Source of the DNA: Ferruginibacter sp.
GTDB lineage: Bacteria > Bacteroidota > Bacteroidia > Chitinophagales > Chitinophagaceae
Length of the DNA stretch: 64,000 nt
Assembly: GCA_017983695.1 (NCBI GenBank)
Contig: JAGOAX010000002.1
Location: 124,001-188,000 of the forward strand
Reading direction: 5' to 3'
Part shown: positions 8,837 through 16,617 of the stretch, in pieces
How positions within the stretch are numbered: the first letter of the stretch is position 1
Layout of the letters: each line of letters starts with the position of its first letter
The notes under the pieces: generated by a model
The model's database searches: none
What the model was told of the DNA's origin: nothing
Seen by the model: the letters and a program-made list of their open reading frames with translations, nothing else
Translations under genes and position numbers: made by a program

Positions 8837-9604
8837 TTATTTTTGTTTGTATAGCAAAGATAAAATAATGTAGGCAATGAAAACCACCGGAACTGCCAGC
8901 CATTTTAAAAGAATGGCAGCAACAAGGGCAATTACCACCAGAATTATTTTAGGTAAATTATTTTTTATGGTAAAGTCTTTAAACTTTAAAGCCATTAATG
9001 GCAGTTTGGATACCATCAACCAGCTTACCAAAGCAATAACAATATACAAAACCCATTTATTGGTAAGCCATTCGCTTACATCAATAATACTGCTGCCATA
9101 ATGTAATATTAATGGGAAAGAAGCAATTAATAAACCAGCTGCCGGTATCGGCACTCCCTTAAATCCATACGATTGCGTAGTATCTAAATTAAATCTTGCT
9201 AAACGATAGGCACCGGCGCAAGCCACAATAAATGCAGGAAACAAGGATGCTACAGATGTTTCAAGCCCTGTTTCTTCTTTAATAAAGCTGGTACGTAACA
9301 GCTGATATAAAATCATTGAAGGTGCTACACCAAAACTTACCACATCACTTAATGAATCCAGTTGTTTACCCATTTCGGATGTAGCATTTAATAATCTTGC
9401 TACAAAGCCATCTAAAAAGTCAACCACTGCTGCTGCAAAAATAAAATATGCAGCTACGGTTAATCTTTCGGGGATATTATAATGTGTACTCAGGTCATCT
9501 CCTACGTAAATAGAAATTGTTTCTGTTTGCAAAGCATACATTATTGAAATACAACCCAGGAAAAGATTGATTAAAGTAAAGATGTTTGGAATGTGTCGTT
9601 GCAT
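8837..9604 (-). CDS. pssA: CDP-diacylglycerol--serine O-phosphatidyltransferase
   Basis: This membrane enzyme makes phosphatidylserine, the precursor of phosphatidylethanolamine, from CDP-diacylglycerol and serine. The CDP-alcohol phosphotransferase signature D-G-x2-A-R-x8-G-x3-D-x3-D is present as DGFVARLLNATSEMGKQLDS followed by LSD. Several hydrophobic helices cover the remaining 255 residues, including the N-terminal IFTLINLFLGCISIMYAL. It is the first gene of a tight run with purS and rsmI and has a good -7 box 48 nt upstream. Confidence 0.93.
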   Translation of the reverse strand: MQRHIPNIFTLINLFLGCISIMYALQTETISIYVGDDLSTHYNIPERLTVAAYFIFAAAVVDFLDGFVARLLNATSEMGKQLDSLSDVVSFGVAPSMILYQLLRTSFIKEETGLETSVASLFPAFIVACAGAYRLARFNLDTTQSYGFKGVPIPAAGLLIASFPLILHYGSSIIDVSEWLTNKWVLYIVIALVSWLMVSKLPLMALKFKDFTIKNNLPKIILVVIALVAAILLKWLAVPVVFIAYIILSLLYKQK

Positions 9605-9651
9605 ATTGATTTACTGTACCTTAATAAATGTGTTGTGGTGATGCGTTGACG

Positions 9652-9659
9652 CAAATTTA
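9652..9659 (-). promoter_or_regulatory. Bacteroidota -7 box upstream of pssA
   Basis: On the minus strand this reads TAAATTTG, an exact TAnnTTTG match, 48 nt before the pssA ATG. A TTTG lies 24 bp further upstream, longer than the ideal 19-21. It probably drives pssA-purS-rsmI. Confidence 0.5.
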
Positions 9660-9691
9660 ACACATTATAGTATAGTAACACATCAAAATTT

Positions 9692-9712
9692 AGTTACCGC
9701 TGTGCGGTAACT
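9692..9712. terminator. 8-bp hairpin downstream of the beta-barrel gene
   Basis: Arms 9692-9699 and 9705-9712 pair perfectly around a 5-nt loop. On the minus strand AAATTTTG follows, a weak U-tract. It is 57 bp past the stop of the gene ending at 9769 and upstream of pssA, so it is the likely terminator separating them. Confidence 0.45.
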
Positions 9713-9768
9713 GTAGCGGCCAAAGCAATTCCGTATTGCTAAGTGCTTTGTATAGAAAATTAATGTAC

Positions 9769-12192
9769 TTACAAGTTCACCCTGTTCTTTTCCTCCTGTG
9801 AAGCCGAATTTCTTTGGCGGCTTGCTTTTACATTATTGTTGCCAAACTTATAATTAAAGCTGAGGCTTACCCGGCGGCCCTCCCACTGGTTAATCCATTT
9901 AATATTTAAGTTGTTGCTTAAATACCTTGCCCTGTATGCAGAAGGCCCAATGATGTTGTTGAAATTAATTTTAATAGAAGCTTTATTATTCCACAACGGT
10001 TTTTGAAGCCCGGCACTTACAATGTAGCTGGCACGTACCCTTGTAATGCCATCTCTGTAGGGGGTACTATAATAAGCACTGGTTTGAATTTTTATCATTT
10101 TAGGTAAAGTAAAAGCATGTTCTGTTCCTATATCCACGCCAAAAAAATTCTGGTTAAACTCATATTCCGGATAGGTAGATTTTGAATTACCACCGCCAAA
10201 ACTAATATTATTGTCAATATTCCACCATTTGAAAGGTTGTACGCTGGCACTAAAATTCAACGACAGGTAAGATGAATTGCCGACATTGGCCGAAATATTC
10301 CGAATCCTTCCGGTAAGTTTATCTTGTAAAATAACGTTGGTACTTTGTGCCTTGGTGTAACTATAACTTACAGTGCTGTATAAAAAATCCTTATAACTAT
10401 GCTTTACTTCTAAAGATTGCGTAAAGCTGGGTTTTAAATTGGGGTTGCCTTCAAATTGTGTGTAAGGATCAATAAAATTAATAAATGGATTTAATGATTG
10501 GTAAGATGGCCTGTTAATCCGACGGGAGTAACTTACATTCCACGTATTTTTTTCATTTTGTTTATACGTTACAAATGCACTGGGAAATAAATTGGTATAA
10601 TTACTGTCCTTTACCTGGTTAAGTGTTACACTATTGCCGGAGTAATCAGTATGCTCTGCTCTTACGCCCAGTTGCAGACTGATCTTTTTCCAGTCTTTGG
10701 TAAAATTAAAATAGCCTGCAAAAATTCTTTCAGTATAAATAAAAGTATTAGTGCGGTTACTATCTTTTATCCAGACATTACTACTATTTAAAGAGTCAAC
10801 CTGTAAATAATTTTTATTTTCTACATCACTGGCTTTAGCTCCGGTTTCAATTTTAAAAGTAGCGTTGTACACTTTTGCAAAATCTACTTTTGCAGTTTTA
10901 ATTAAAATATCGGCTGGGCTGGCATTTCGGAATATGTATGGATTAAGGTAGCTGATGTTATTTGCATCCTTAAAATTATTGTAGTTATAATCTTCGGCTG
11001 TTCTTTTAAAAGTTACATAGTCAACATCAAAACTCAATTCGCTACCCAAGGTGTCAATTGTTGTTTTAAGATTTACATTATAGCTGATGCTGCTTGTTTT
11101 TTCATCATACTTTCTTTCGGTAATTATACTATTAAGTAATTGACTGTTCTGATTGCTGAAAATTGTGTTGTTATCAGTAACAGATTTCTCATGTTCGCCG
11201 TTACCCTTAATTAAAACTCCTATAACAGTTTTTTTACTAATATTGAGATCTGCACCAGCCTTAAATGAATTCCATACTGTTTTTGGATGCCAGTAATTAT
11301 CTCTGTCCTGGTAAGTAAGTGTTCCATTGTTATCAACAATACTATTATAGGTAAGTTTATTAAAACTGTTGCTGTAACCAATATAACCATCGCTGAAAAT
11401 ATTGACGTTTTTATTACGATGATTTAATGATACCGAAGAATTTACTTTGGGATACTTGCCATACCCGGTACCAAAAGTAAAACTGCCATTAGTACCATAT
11501 TGTTTATTTTTTTTAAGCCTGATATTAATTATACCTGTTAAGCCAGCTGCATCATATTTACTACCGGGGTTCCCTATAATTTCAATCTTACTGATGGCAT
11601 CGGCCTGTAGGTTTTTTAAATACTGAGTGAGTTGTTCGCCGGATAAATAAAAGGGTTTACCATCAATATAAATTGTGGCTACTCCCCCTTTCAGTTTCAG
11701 GTTATCATCTTTGTCAACAGTTACTGACGGCGCCTTTTTTATTAATTCAAAAGCTGAATTGCCAACAGCTACAATACTGTTTTCAATATTTAAAACTGTT
11801 TTATCAGCCTGTATTTCTATAAATTTTTTTTTGGCCTGAACAATTACTGTCTTACTGGTTTCAAATTTTTCTGTTAAAGTAATAACCGGAATCTCCAATA
11901 CATTTATTCCAGAATCAATAATTATTACTGCAGAAATATACTCATTAAACCCAGTATTAGAAACCTGCAATTTATAACTGCCATTTACTTTAACAACTAT
12001 ACTAAAATTACCAAGACTATCAGCAACTGAACCTTTTATAGCTTTATTATTTGCGGCATTTATCAAAGCGATATTGGCAAATAAAACAGGTTGGTTTCTA
12101 GTATCGGTTATTTTACCGGTAATTATTTTCTGCTGGCAAAAAACAGTTGCGCTGAAAAAGCTAAACAAGAGGGTAATTAATAATTTGTTCAT
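9769..12192 (-). CDS. Outer-membrane beta-barrel protein with carboxypeptidase-regulatory domain
   Basis: An 807-residue exported protein in three parts. There is a signal peptide (first 19 residues, ending TVFCQ), a carboxypeptidase-regulatory-like beta-sandwich (IITGKITDTRNQPVLFANIAL onward, about 20-105), then a plug-like segment (IVAVGNSAFELIKKAPSVTVDKD) with IYIDGKPF and DAAGLTGIINIRLKK. The long C-terminal part has alternating aromatic strands of the OMP_b-brl_3 type. Such proteins resemble TonB-dependent receptors, but many lack a clear TonB box and a SusD partner, and none is seen here. The ligand is unknown. It is divergent from a LytS/LytTR pair, which may control it. Confidence 0.85.
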   Translation of the reverse strand: MNKLLITLLFSFFSATVFCQQKIITGKITDTRNQPVLFANIALINAANNKAIKGSVADSLGNFSIVVKVNGSYKLQVSNTGFNEYISAVIIIDSGINVLEIPVITLTEKFETSKTVIVQAKKKFIEIQADKTVLNIENSIVAVGNSAFELIKKAPSVTVDKDDNLKLKGGVATIYIDGKPFYLSGEQLTQYLKNLQADAISKIEIIGNPGSKYDAAGLTGIINIRLKKNKQYGTNGSFTFGTGYGKYPKVNSSVSLNHRNKNVNIFSDGYIGYSNSFNKLTYNSIVDNNGTLTYQDRDNYWHPKTVWNSFKAGADLNISKKTVIGVLIKGNGEHEKSVTDNNTIFSNQNSQLLNSIITERKYDEKTSSISYNVNLKTTIDTLGSELSFDVDYVTFKRTAEDYNYNNFKDANNISYLNPYIFRNASPADILIKTAKVDFAKVYNATFKIETGAKASDVENKNYLQVDSLNSSNVWIKDSNRTNTFIYTERIFAGYFNFTKDWKKISLQLGVRAEHTDYSGNSVTLNQVKDSNYTNLFPSAFVTYKQNEKNTWNVSYSRRINRPSYQSLNPFINFIDPYTQFEGNPNLKPSFTQSLEVKHSYKDFLYSTVSYSYTKAQSTNVILQDKLTGRIRNISANVGNSSYLSLNFSASVQPFKWWNIDNNISFGGGNSKSTYPEYEFNQNFFGVDIGTEHAFTLPKMIKIQTSAYYSTPYRDGITRVRASYIVSAGLQKPLWNNKASIKINFNNIIGPSAYRARYLSNNLNIKWINQWEGRRVSLSFNYKFGNNNVKASRQRNSASQEEKNRVNL

Positions 12193-12233
12193 GGCTATAA
12201 TTTAGTGGCACTGTAAAATTGCAATATCTTTTT

Positions 12234-12295
12234 TTACTTTTGGGTACTTTTATACGAACCGTACCTTATCTCCGTTCAACTATTACTTTGGTACT
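12234..12295. promoter_or_regulatory. Repeated GGTAC elements in a divergent promoter region
   Basis: TTACTTTTGGGTACT (12234-12248) and TTACTTTGGTACT (12283-12295) are near-copies on the plus strand, with an inverted GTACC (12261-12265) between them. The only promoter-like match is TTACTTTG (12283-12290), 7 of 8 to the -7 box. They lie between the beta-barrel gene (-) and the LytS/LytTR operon (+). LytTR regulators bind direct repeats, so these are candidate sites, but the spacing is not the usual one. Confidence 0.3.
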
Positions 12296-12363
12296 CGTCG
12301 GGTAAAAAAGTGGGTTGGTAGATATTGTAGCGTAGTTAGACCTTTTGCCGCTATTTTTATAGC

Positions 12364-13398
12364 ATGAAAAAATGGGTAAGGGTATTATTACATGCAGCCT
12401 TTTGGTTTTATATATTCGCCTGGCATAATGTCATTGGCAGCTTCTTTACAGAAGATGAACAGCTTGGTGTACGTTATTACTTAAATATCTTGTCTATAAG
12501 CCACTATATTTTATTTCCATCTACTTTTTATCTTAACTATTTTTATATTCTGCCGGTGTTTTATAAAACCAATAAAATAGCAAAAGCATGGATAGCATGG
12601 GTATTATTATTACTGGTTTTTATCGGACTCAGGTATTTATTCCAGGAAGTGCTATTTTTAAAATGGTTTGGAATAAAGAATTATTCAGACAAAACCACAA
12701 TTGGTTATTACATTTATGACAATATTTATTTTGGCGGACTACTTATTGTTATGAGTGTATTGTTTTGGGTTATAGATGATAATATAAAATCACAAAAAGA
12801 AAGGTATATATTACTGGAAGAAAAAAAATCAGCTGAACTTGCTTTTTTAAAAAATCAGGTTAACCCACATTTTATTTTTAATACATTGAATAATATTTAT
12901 GCATTGGTAAGCAGTAAATCTGACAAGGCATTGCCAAGTATTGAAAAACTATCGCACCTGATGCGGTACATGTATAAAGACAGCGATGCCAAACAGGTTA
13001 GTTTACAAAGAGAAATTGAATACATTAACAGTTTTATAGAATTGCAAACTATCAGACTGAGCCATAAAGAAAGTGTGCAATACCATTTTGAAGGAAATAT
13101 TACCAATCAGGCTATTGCTCCTCTGTTGCTCATACCGTTTATTGAAAACATGTTTAAGCATGGTGTATTAAACAATCCTGAAAAATCTTTGCAAATAAAA
13201 ATAAAAGTAGCGGGTAATAATTTAAGTTTACACACTATCAATTATATCAACAAGAATATTAAAGACAATTCATCTGGTATTGGCTTAAACAATGTTAAAA
13301 AAAGGCTTCAGTTGTTATATCCCGAACATACTTTAACCATACAACAGGATGAAAAAATTTATCAGTGTAAATTACAGTTAAACCTGGATAAAAAATGA
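12364..13398 (+). CDS. LytS/YehU-type sensor histidine kinase
   Basis: A 344-residue membrane kinase. Four hydrophobic segments occupy about residues 5-145. The His_kinase domain follows, with the phospho-acceptor in NPHFIFNTLNNIYAL (about residues 167-181), and a reduced ATPase domain ends in GIGLNNVKKRLQLLYP. No extracellular sensor domain is visible, so the signal may be sensed in the membrane. The stop codon overlaps the start of the response regulator gene by 4 bp, a sign of coupled translation. Confidence 0.9.
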   Translation: MKKWVRVLLHAAFWFYIFAWHNVIGSFFTEDEQLGVRYYLNILSISHYILFPSTFYLNYFYILPVFYKTNKIAKAWIAWVLLLLVFIGLRYLFQEVLFLKWFGIKNYSDKTTIGYYIYDNIYFGGLLIVMSVLFWVIDDNIKSQKERYILLEEKKSAELAFLKNQVNPHFIFNTLNNIYALVSSKSDKALPSIEKLSHLMRYMYKDSDAKQVSLQREIEYINSFIELQTIRLSHKESVQYHFEGNITNQAIAPLLLIPFIENMFKHGVLNNPEKSLQIKIKVAGNNLSLHTINYINKNIKDNSSGIGLNNVKKRLQLLYPEHTLTIQQDEKIYQCKLQLNLDKK

Positions 13399-14093
13399 AC
13401 TGCGTAATTTTAGATGATGAGCCACTGGCAGTGGAACTATTAAGTAAGTATGTATCAGAAACAGAAAATTTATTCCTGAGTTTTGCTACTACTGACGCTT
13501 TTGCAGCAATACAATTTATTCAGAAAAACAAAGTAGATATTATTTTTTTAGATGTACAAATGCCGGAGCTGTCGGGTATACAGATGTTAAAAATTATCGG
13601 CAATAAGTATAAAGTAATATTTACCACAGCTTATACCGATTATGCCCTGGAAAGCTATGAATATAATATTACCGATTACTTGTTGAAACCAATTACGCAG
13701 GAACGTTTTTTAAAAGCCGTTGACAAAGCAACAACAACCGGCATTACTGTCCCATTAAAAAGCAACGGTATTGATAATGATTTTATTTTTATTAAATCTG
13801 ATAGTAAAATAATTAAAGTCAATCTTACCGAAATTCTTTTTATAGAAGGTTTAAAAGATTATATCAGCATACAAACTACTAAAGAAAAACTGATAACCCT
13901 GCAAAATTTAAAAACACTGGAGCAACACCTGTCAGCCCATCAATTTATTAGAGTACACAAATCCTATATAGTAGCGCTTAATAAAATAGATACCATTGAA
14001 AAGAACAGGATATTTATTGCCACTACAGCCATTCCTGTTGGAGAAACCTACAGGGATGTATTTTTTAAACGTATAGAAGGCAACAGACTTTGA
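13395..14093 (+). CDS. LytTR-family response regulator
   Basis: A 232-residue regulator with an N-terminal receiver and a C-terminal LytTR DNA-binding domain. The receiver has the acidic pair in LDDEPLAVE, the phospho-Asp in IIFLDVQMPELSG, and the conserved Lys in YLLKPITQERF. The LytTR domain runs from FIFIKSDSKIIKVNL to the end with FIRVHKSYIVAL. It forms a two-component system with the overlapping kinase gene. The nearest plausible target is the divergent outer-membrane beta-barrel gene (inference). Confidence 0.92.
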   Translation: MNCVILDDEPLAVELLSKYVSETENLFLSFATTDAFAAIQFIQKNKVDIIFLDVQMPELSGIQMLKIIGNKYKVIFTTAYTDYALESYEYNITDYLLKPITQERFLKAVDKATTTGITVPLKSNGIDNDFIFIKSDSKIIKVNLTEILFIEGLKDYISIQTTKEKLITLQNLKTLEQHLSAHQFIRVHKSYIVALNKIDTIEKNRIFIATTAIPVGETYRDVFFKRIEGNRL

Positions 14094-14132
14094 TGTACAA
14101 CAAGTTGTTACAGCGTAAACATGTTAAGCTTA

Positions 14133-14180
14133 AAAATTTAAACCCCTCACACTATTAAAAGTGCAAGGGGTTTAAATTTT
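14133..14180. terminator. Strong bidirectional terminator
   Basis: A 15-bp perfect stem (14133-14147 with 14166-14180) is topped by a 2x2 internal loop and a 4-bp inner stem. A-rich and T-rich flanks on the two sides suit termination in both directions, for the LytTR gene (+) and the aminopeptidase P gene (-). Confidence 0.85.
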
Positions 14181-14195
14181 ATACAAGGATAAATT

Positions 14196-15485
14196 TTATT
14201 TTTTCATTAGTGCCTCGATATCTTCTGCAGTTATCGGAATGTTCTTCATCAGATCTTTATTACCATTTCTTGTTACCCAAAAATTATTTTCAATCCTTAC
14301 GCCCATTTGTTCTTCTTCAATATAAATACCTGGTTCAATGGTAAATACCATTCCTGTTTTTATAGGTTCAGTTCTTGTTCCAAGATCATGCACATCAATA
14401 CCTAAATGATGACTGATGCCATGGTATAAATATTTACGGTAGGCCCTGTCATTCGGGTCTTCATTTTTAATATCACTCTTTTTAAGTAAGCCTATCTTTT
14501 GAAAAATAATTGTTGCTTCATCACCAATTTTTTCAGTGTAATCAACAATACTGATACCTGGCTTTAAAATACTTGCTGCATAATGATGCAAATGAAGGCA
14601 GGCATTATATACAGTTTTTTGCCTGCGGCCAAACTTACCATTTACCGGAACTGTTCTTGTTAAATCAGCACAATAATTACCATACTCAGCGCCAAAATCC
14701 ATCAATATCAATTCACCATCTTTACATTCACGGCTGTTCTCTACATAATGTAAAGTACGTGCCCTGTCGCCACTGGCAATAATACTGCCGTAGGCAGGCC
14801 CTGCACTCCGCTGCTTCATAAACTGGTGATAAATTTCTGCTTCAATTTCATACTCCATCACACCGGGTTTAATAAACTGCAGTAAGTGGCGGAAAGTAGT
14901 ATCAGTAATGTCAATCGCTTTCTGCAATACTTCTACTTCCAATGCAGATTTTATTCCTCTCAATTCTTTCATCAACCTTGCACTGCGTTTATAATTATGT
15001 AAAGGATAACGCTTTTTTATAGCTTCGGCATAACGATAATCCCTTACCGGAACAAGATTTGCCTTGCGGTCGTTTTCGTTGGTATTTAAATAAATCGTAT
15101 CACTCAAATGAATCCATGGCTGTAACATACCATCTAAAACATCTAACCAGATAATTGTTTTTATGCCGGAGATATCGGTTGCTTCATTAGTTCTTAAACG
15201 ATGGCCATCCCATTTTTCTTTCAATGCATTTGGCCTTACCAACACCAGCACCTCCCTGTATTTAGGATCCGGATTATCGGGAAATAATACCAGCATACTG
15301 TCTTCCTGTTCAATACCTGTTAACCAAAGCAGGTCGCTGTTTTGTTTAAACTTATGAATAGCATCGCCGTTCATCGGCAGCTCATCATTGCTATTAAAAA
15401 TGGCAATGGAATTCTTTTCCATCCGTTCTGTAAAGCGTTTACGGTTTTGAACGAATATGTCTGCATTAAGTGGTAGATATTTCAT
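14196..15485 (-). CDS. pepP: Xaa-Pro aminopeptidase (M24B family)
   Basis: A 429-residue aminopeptidase P, which removes an N-terminal residue preceding proline. The N-terminal creatinase-like domain begins at YLPLNADIFVQNRKRF. The catalytic pita-bread domain carries the five metal ligands: two Asp in LMDFGAEYGNYCADLTRTVP, His in GISHHLGIDVHDLG, Glu in TIEPGIYI and Glu in VRIENNFWV. No signal peptide is present, so it is cytoplasmic. It stands alone between a terminator and the PhnA-like gene. Confidence 0.92.
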   Translation of the reverse strand: MKYLPLNADIFVQNRKRFTERMEKNSIAIFNSNDELPMNGDAIHKFKQNSDLLWLTGIEQEDSMLVLFPDNPDPKYREVLVLVRPNALKEKWDGHRLRTNEATDISGIKTIIWLDVLDGMLQPWIHLSDTIYLNTNENDRKANLVPVRDYRYAEAIKKRYPLHNYKRSARLMKELRGIKSALEVEVLQKAIDITDTTFRHLLQFIKPGVMEYEIEAEIYHQFMKQRSAGPAYGSIIASGDRARTLHYVENSRECKDGELILMDFGAEYGNYCADLTRTVPVNGKFGRRQKTVYNACLHLHHYAASILKPGISIVDYTEKIGDEATIIFQKIGLLKKSDIKNEDPNDRAYRKYLYHGISHHLGIDVHDLGTRTEPIKTGMVFTIEPGIYIEEEQMGVRIENNFWVTRNGNKDLMKNIPITAEDIEALMKK

Positions 15486-15599
15486 ACAAAATATTTATTA
15501 CTGCAATATACACAATAGCATTTTTAATACCATGCCTTATAAAAACAACAGAACCTTGATTTATACCACTACAAAACTTCAGTTTACCATACCTGCTAC

Positions 15600-16184
15600 T
15601 CAGGCATTTTGCTTTCTTACATATTTGGTAAGTATCACAATTACCTGCCCTTCAATTTTACCTTCTATCTGTTCAATATTATCGGCTACCAAACGAATAT
15701 TTTTTACAACGGTACCCAGCTTGGCATTTAGTGTGCTTCCTTTTACATCCAGCGATTTTATTAATGCAACGGAATCCCCGGTTTGCAGCACATTGCCATT
15801 ACAATCCACATGTAATTCAACTGCCGAGTCGTTTTCATGATCTCCGGTAGCCTTGGCCCATGCCAGATTTTCATCATCAAGGTACATCATATCTAAATTT
15901 TCGCTTGCCCAGCTTTCACTTCTTAAGCGGTTTAGCAAACGCCACGATACTACCTGTACGACCGGTACTTCACTCCACATACTTGTTGTTAAACAGGCCC
16001 AGTGCTTACTGTCTAATGCCTCTTTTTTATCCAGTTGCGCCAAACATTTGGCACATAGCAGCAGGCTGTCTTCTTCCCTTCTGTCGGATTTTGGTGGTAC
16101 CTCATAAATTTTCAAATCGTTTTCAGCTTTGCATAATTCGCATTGATCAGCAGCTCTTTTATTTAGTGTTTCTTCCAGGCTCAT
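15600..16184 (-). CDS. PhnA/YjdM-like zinc-ribbon protein
   Basis: A 194-residue protein with an N-terminal zinc ribbon (CELC near residue 15 and CAKC near 44) and a C-terminal SH3-like PhnA domain (DCNGNVLQTGDSVALIKSLD through GQVIVILTKYVRK). The middle part (WSEVPVVQVVSWRLLNRL) is an extension shared by longer members. The name PhnA is historical: family members are not shown to act in phosphonate use, and the function here is unknown. It is divergent from pckA across a 433-bp gap. Confidence 0.8.
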   Translation of the reverse strand: MSLEETLNKRAADQCELCKAENDLKIYEVPPKSDRREEDSLLLCAKCLAQLDKKEALDSKHWACLTTSMWSEVPVVQVVSWRLLNRLRSESWASENLDMMYLDDENLAWAKATGDHENDSAVELHVDCNGNVLQTGDSVALIKSLDVKGSTLNAKLGTVVKNIRLVADNIEQIEGKIEGQVIVILTKYVRKQNA

Positions 16185-16484
16185 TTTAATATTTTTATGG
16201 TGGCGAAGGTATGGATTTTATATAACCCTGATAATGATGTAAGTTTTTGCAGGCCTGTTTGCAACAGGTGTAATCTTTGCAAAACTGTATTTTGATGCTG
16301 CCACAATATTCAAAACCGAGCCCTTGACTGTTTTGAGTCTTTGCCACAGAGGCTTTACCTGGAATACCTGCAACTGCTACGCTTTTTAGCTGAGAAAAAA
16401 TCTACTGTTTTCGAAAAAATTCAACATATCCAAGTATTTCACGCCATTATTTAAAATTTTCCAACAAATAAGGCAATAATTGGA

Positions 16485-16506
16485 TTTATGCAAACGTTTG
16501 CGTAAA
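16485..16506. promoter_or_regulatory. Upstream LacI-type operator of pckA
   Basis: A 22-bp palindrome with 10 of 11 base pairs matching. Its core GCAAACGTTTGC (16490-16501) is a perfect dyad centred on CG, the hallmark of LacI/GalR-family sites. It lies 112 bp before the pckA start, and a related copy lies exactly 87 bp downstream. Confidence 0.6.
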
Positions 16507-16567
16507 ACAAATTTAATCCTTTCAATTTCCGGGGCTGTGGTTAAAGAGCGCTAAAATTTACAAGGTT

Positions 16568-16575
16568 TACTTTTG
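16568..16575 (+). promoter_or_regulatory. Bacteroidota -7 box of pckA
   Basis: TACTTTTG matches TAnnTTTG exactly and lies 42 bases before the pckA ATG. No TTTG is present at the ideal upstream distance. The downstream operator copy overlaps its last four bases and the expected start site, a position that would block transcription. Confidence 0.5.
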
Positions 16576-16593
16576 TGGGAACGATTGCGTAAA
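16572..16593. promoter_or_regulatory. Downstream operator copy overlapping the pckA promoter
   Basis: This 22-bp segment matches the palindrome at 16485 at 18 of 22 positions. The right half-site CGNTTGCGTAAA is conserved except at one base, while the left half is degenerate. It overlaps the -7 box and the probable start site. Confidence 0.5.
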
Positions 16594-16617
16594 ACATTAA
16601 ACCATTAATTACTTGCC

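Larger units (their letters stand above)
16185..16617. other. 433-bp regulatory gap between the PhnA-like gene and pckA
   Basis: I see no credible gene here. The pckA-proximal half holds two copies of a LacI-type palindrome and a -7 box (listed separately). The distal half has a small hairpin (16254-16259 with 16263-16268, 3-nt loop) of unknown role. No tRNA or riboswitch fold was recognised. Confidence 0.6.

Noticed and set aside
8835..8903. 23-residue N-terminal extension of PurS
   Set aside because: It overlaps pssA and lengthens a family that is normally about 80 residues.
15486..15599. Possible tRNA or small gene between pepP and the PhnA-like gene
   Set aside because: No cloverleaf arms or start codon with a credible frame.
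16185..16480. Possible small RNA or riboswitch upstream of pckA
   Set aside because: Only one small hairpin is visible and no known riboswitch core was recognised.
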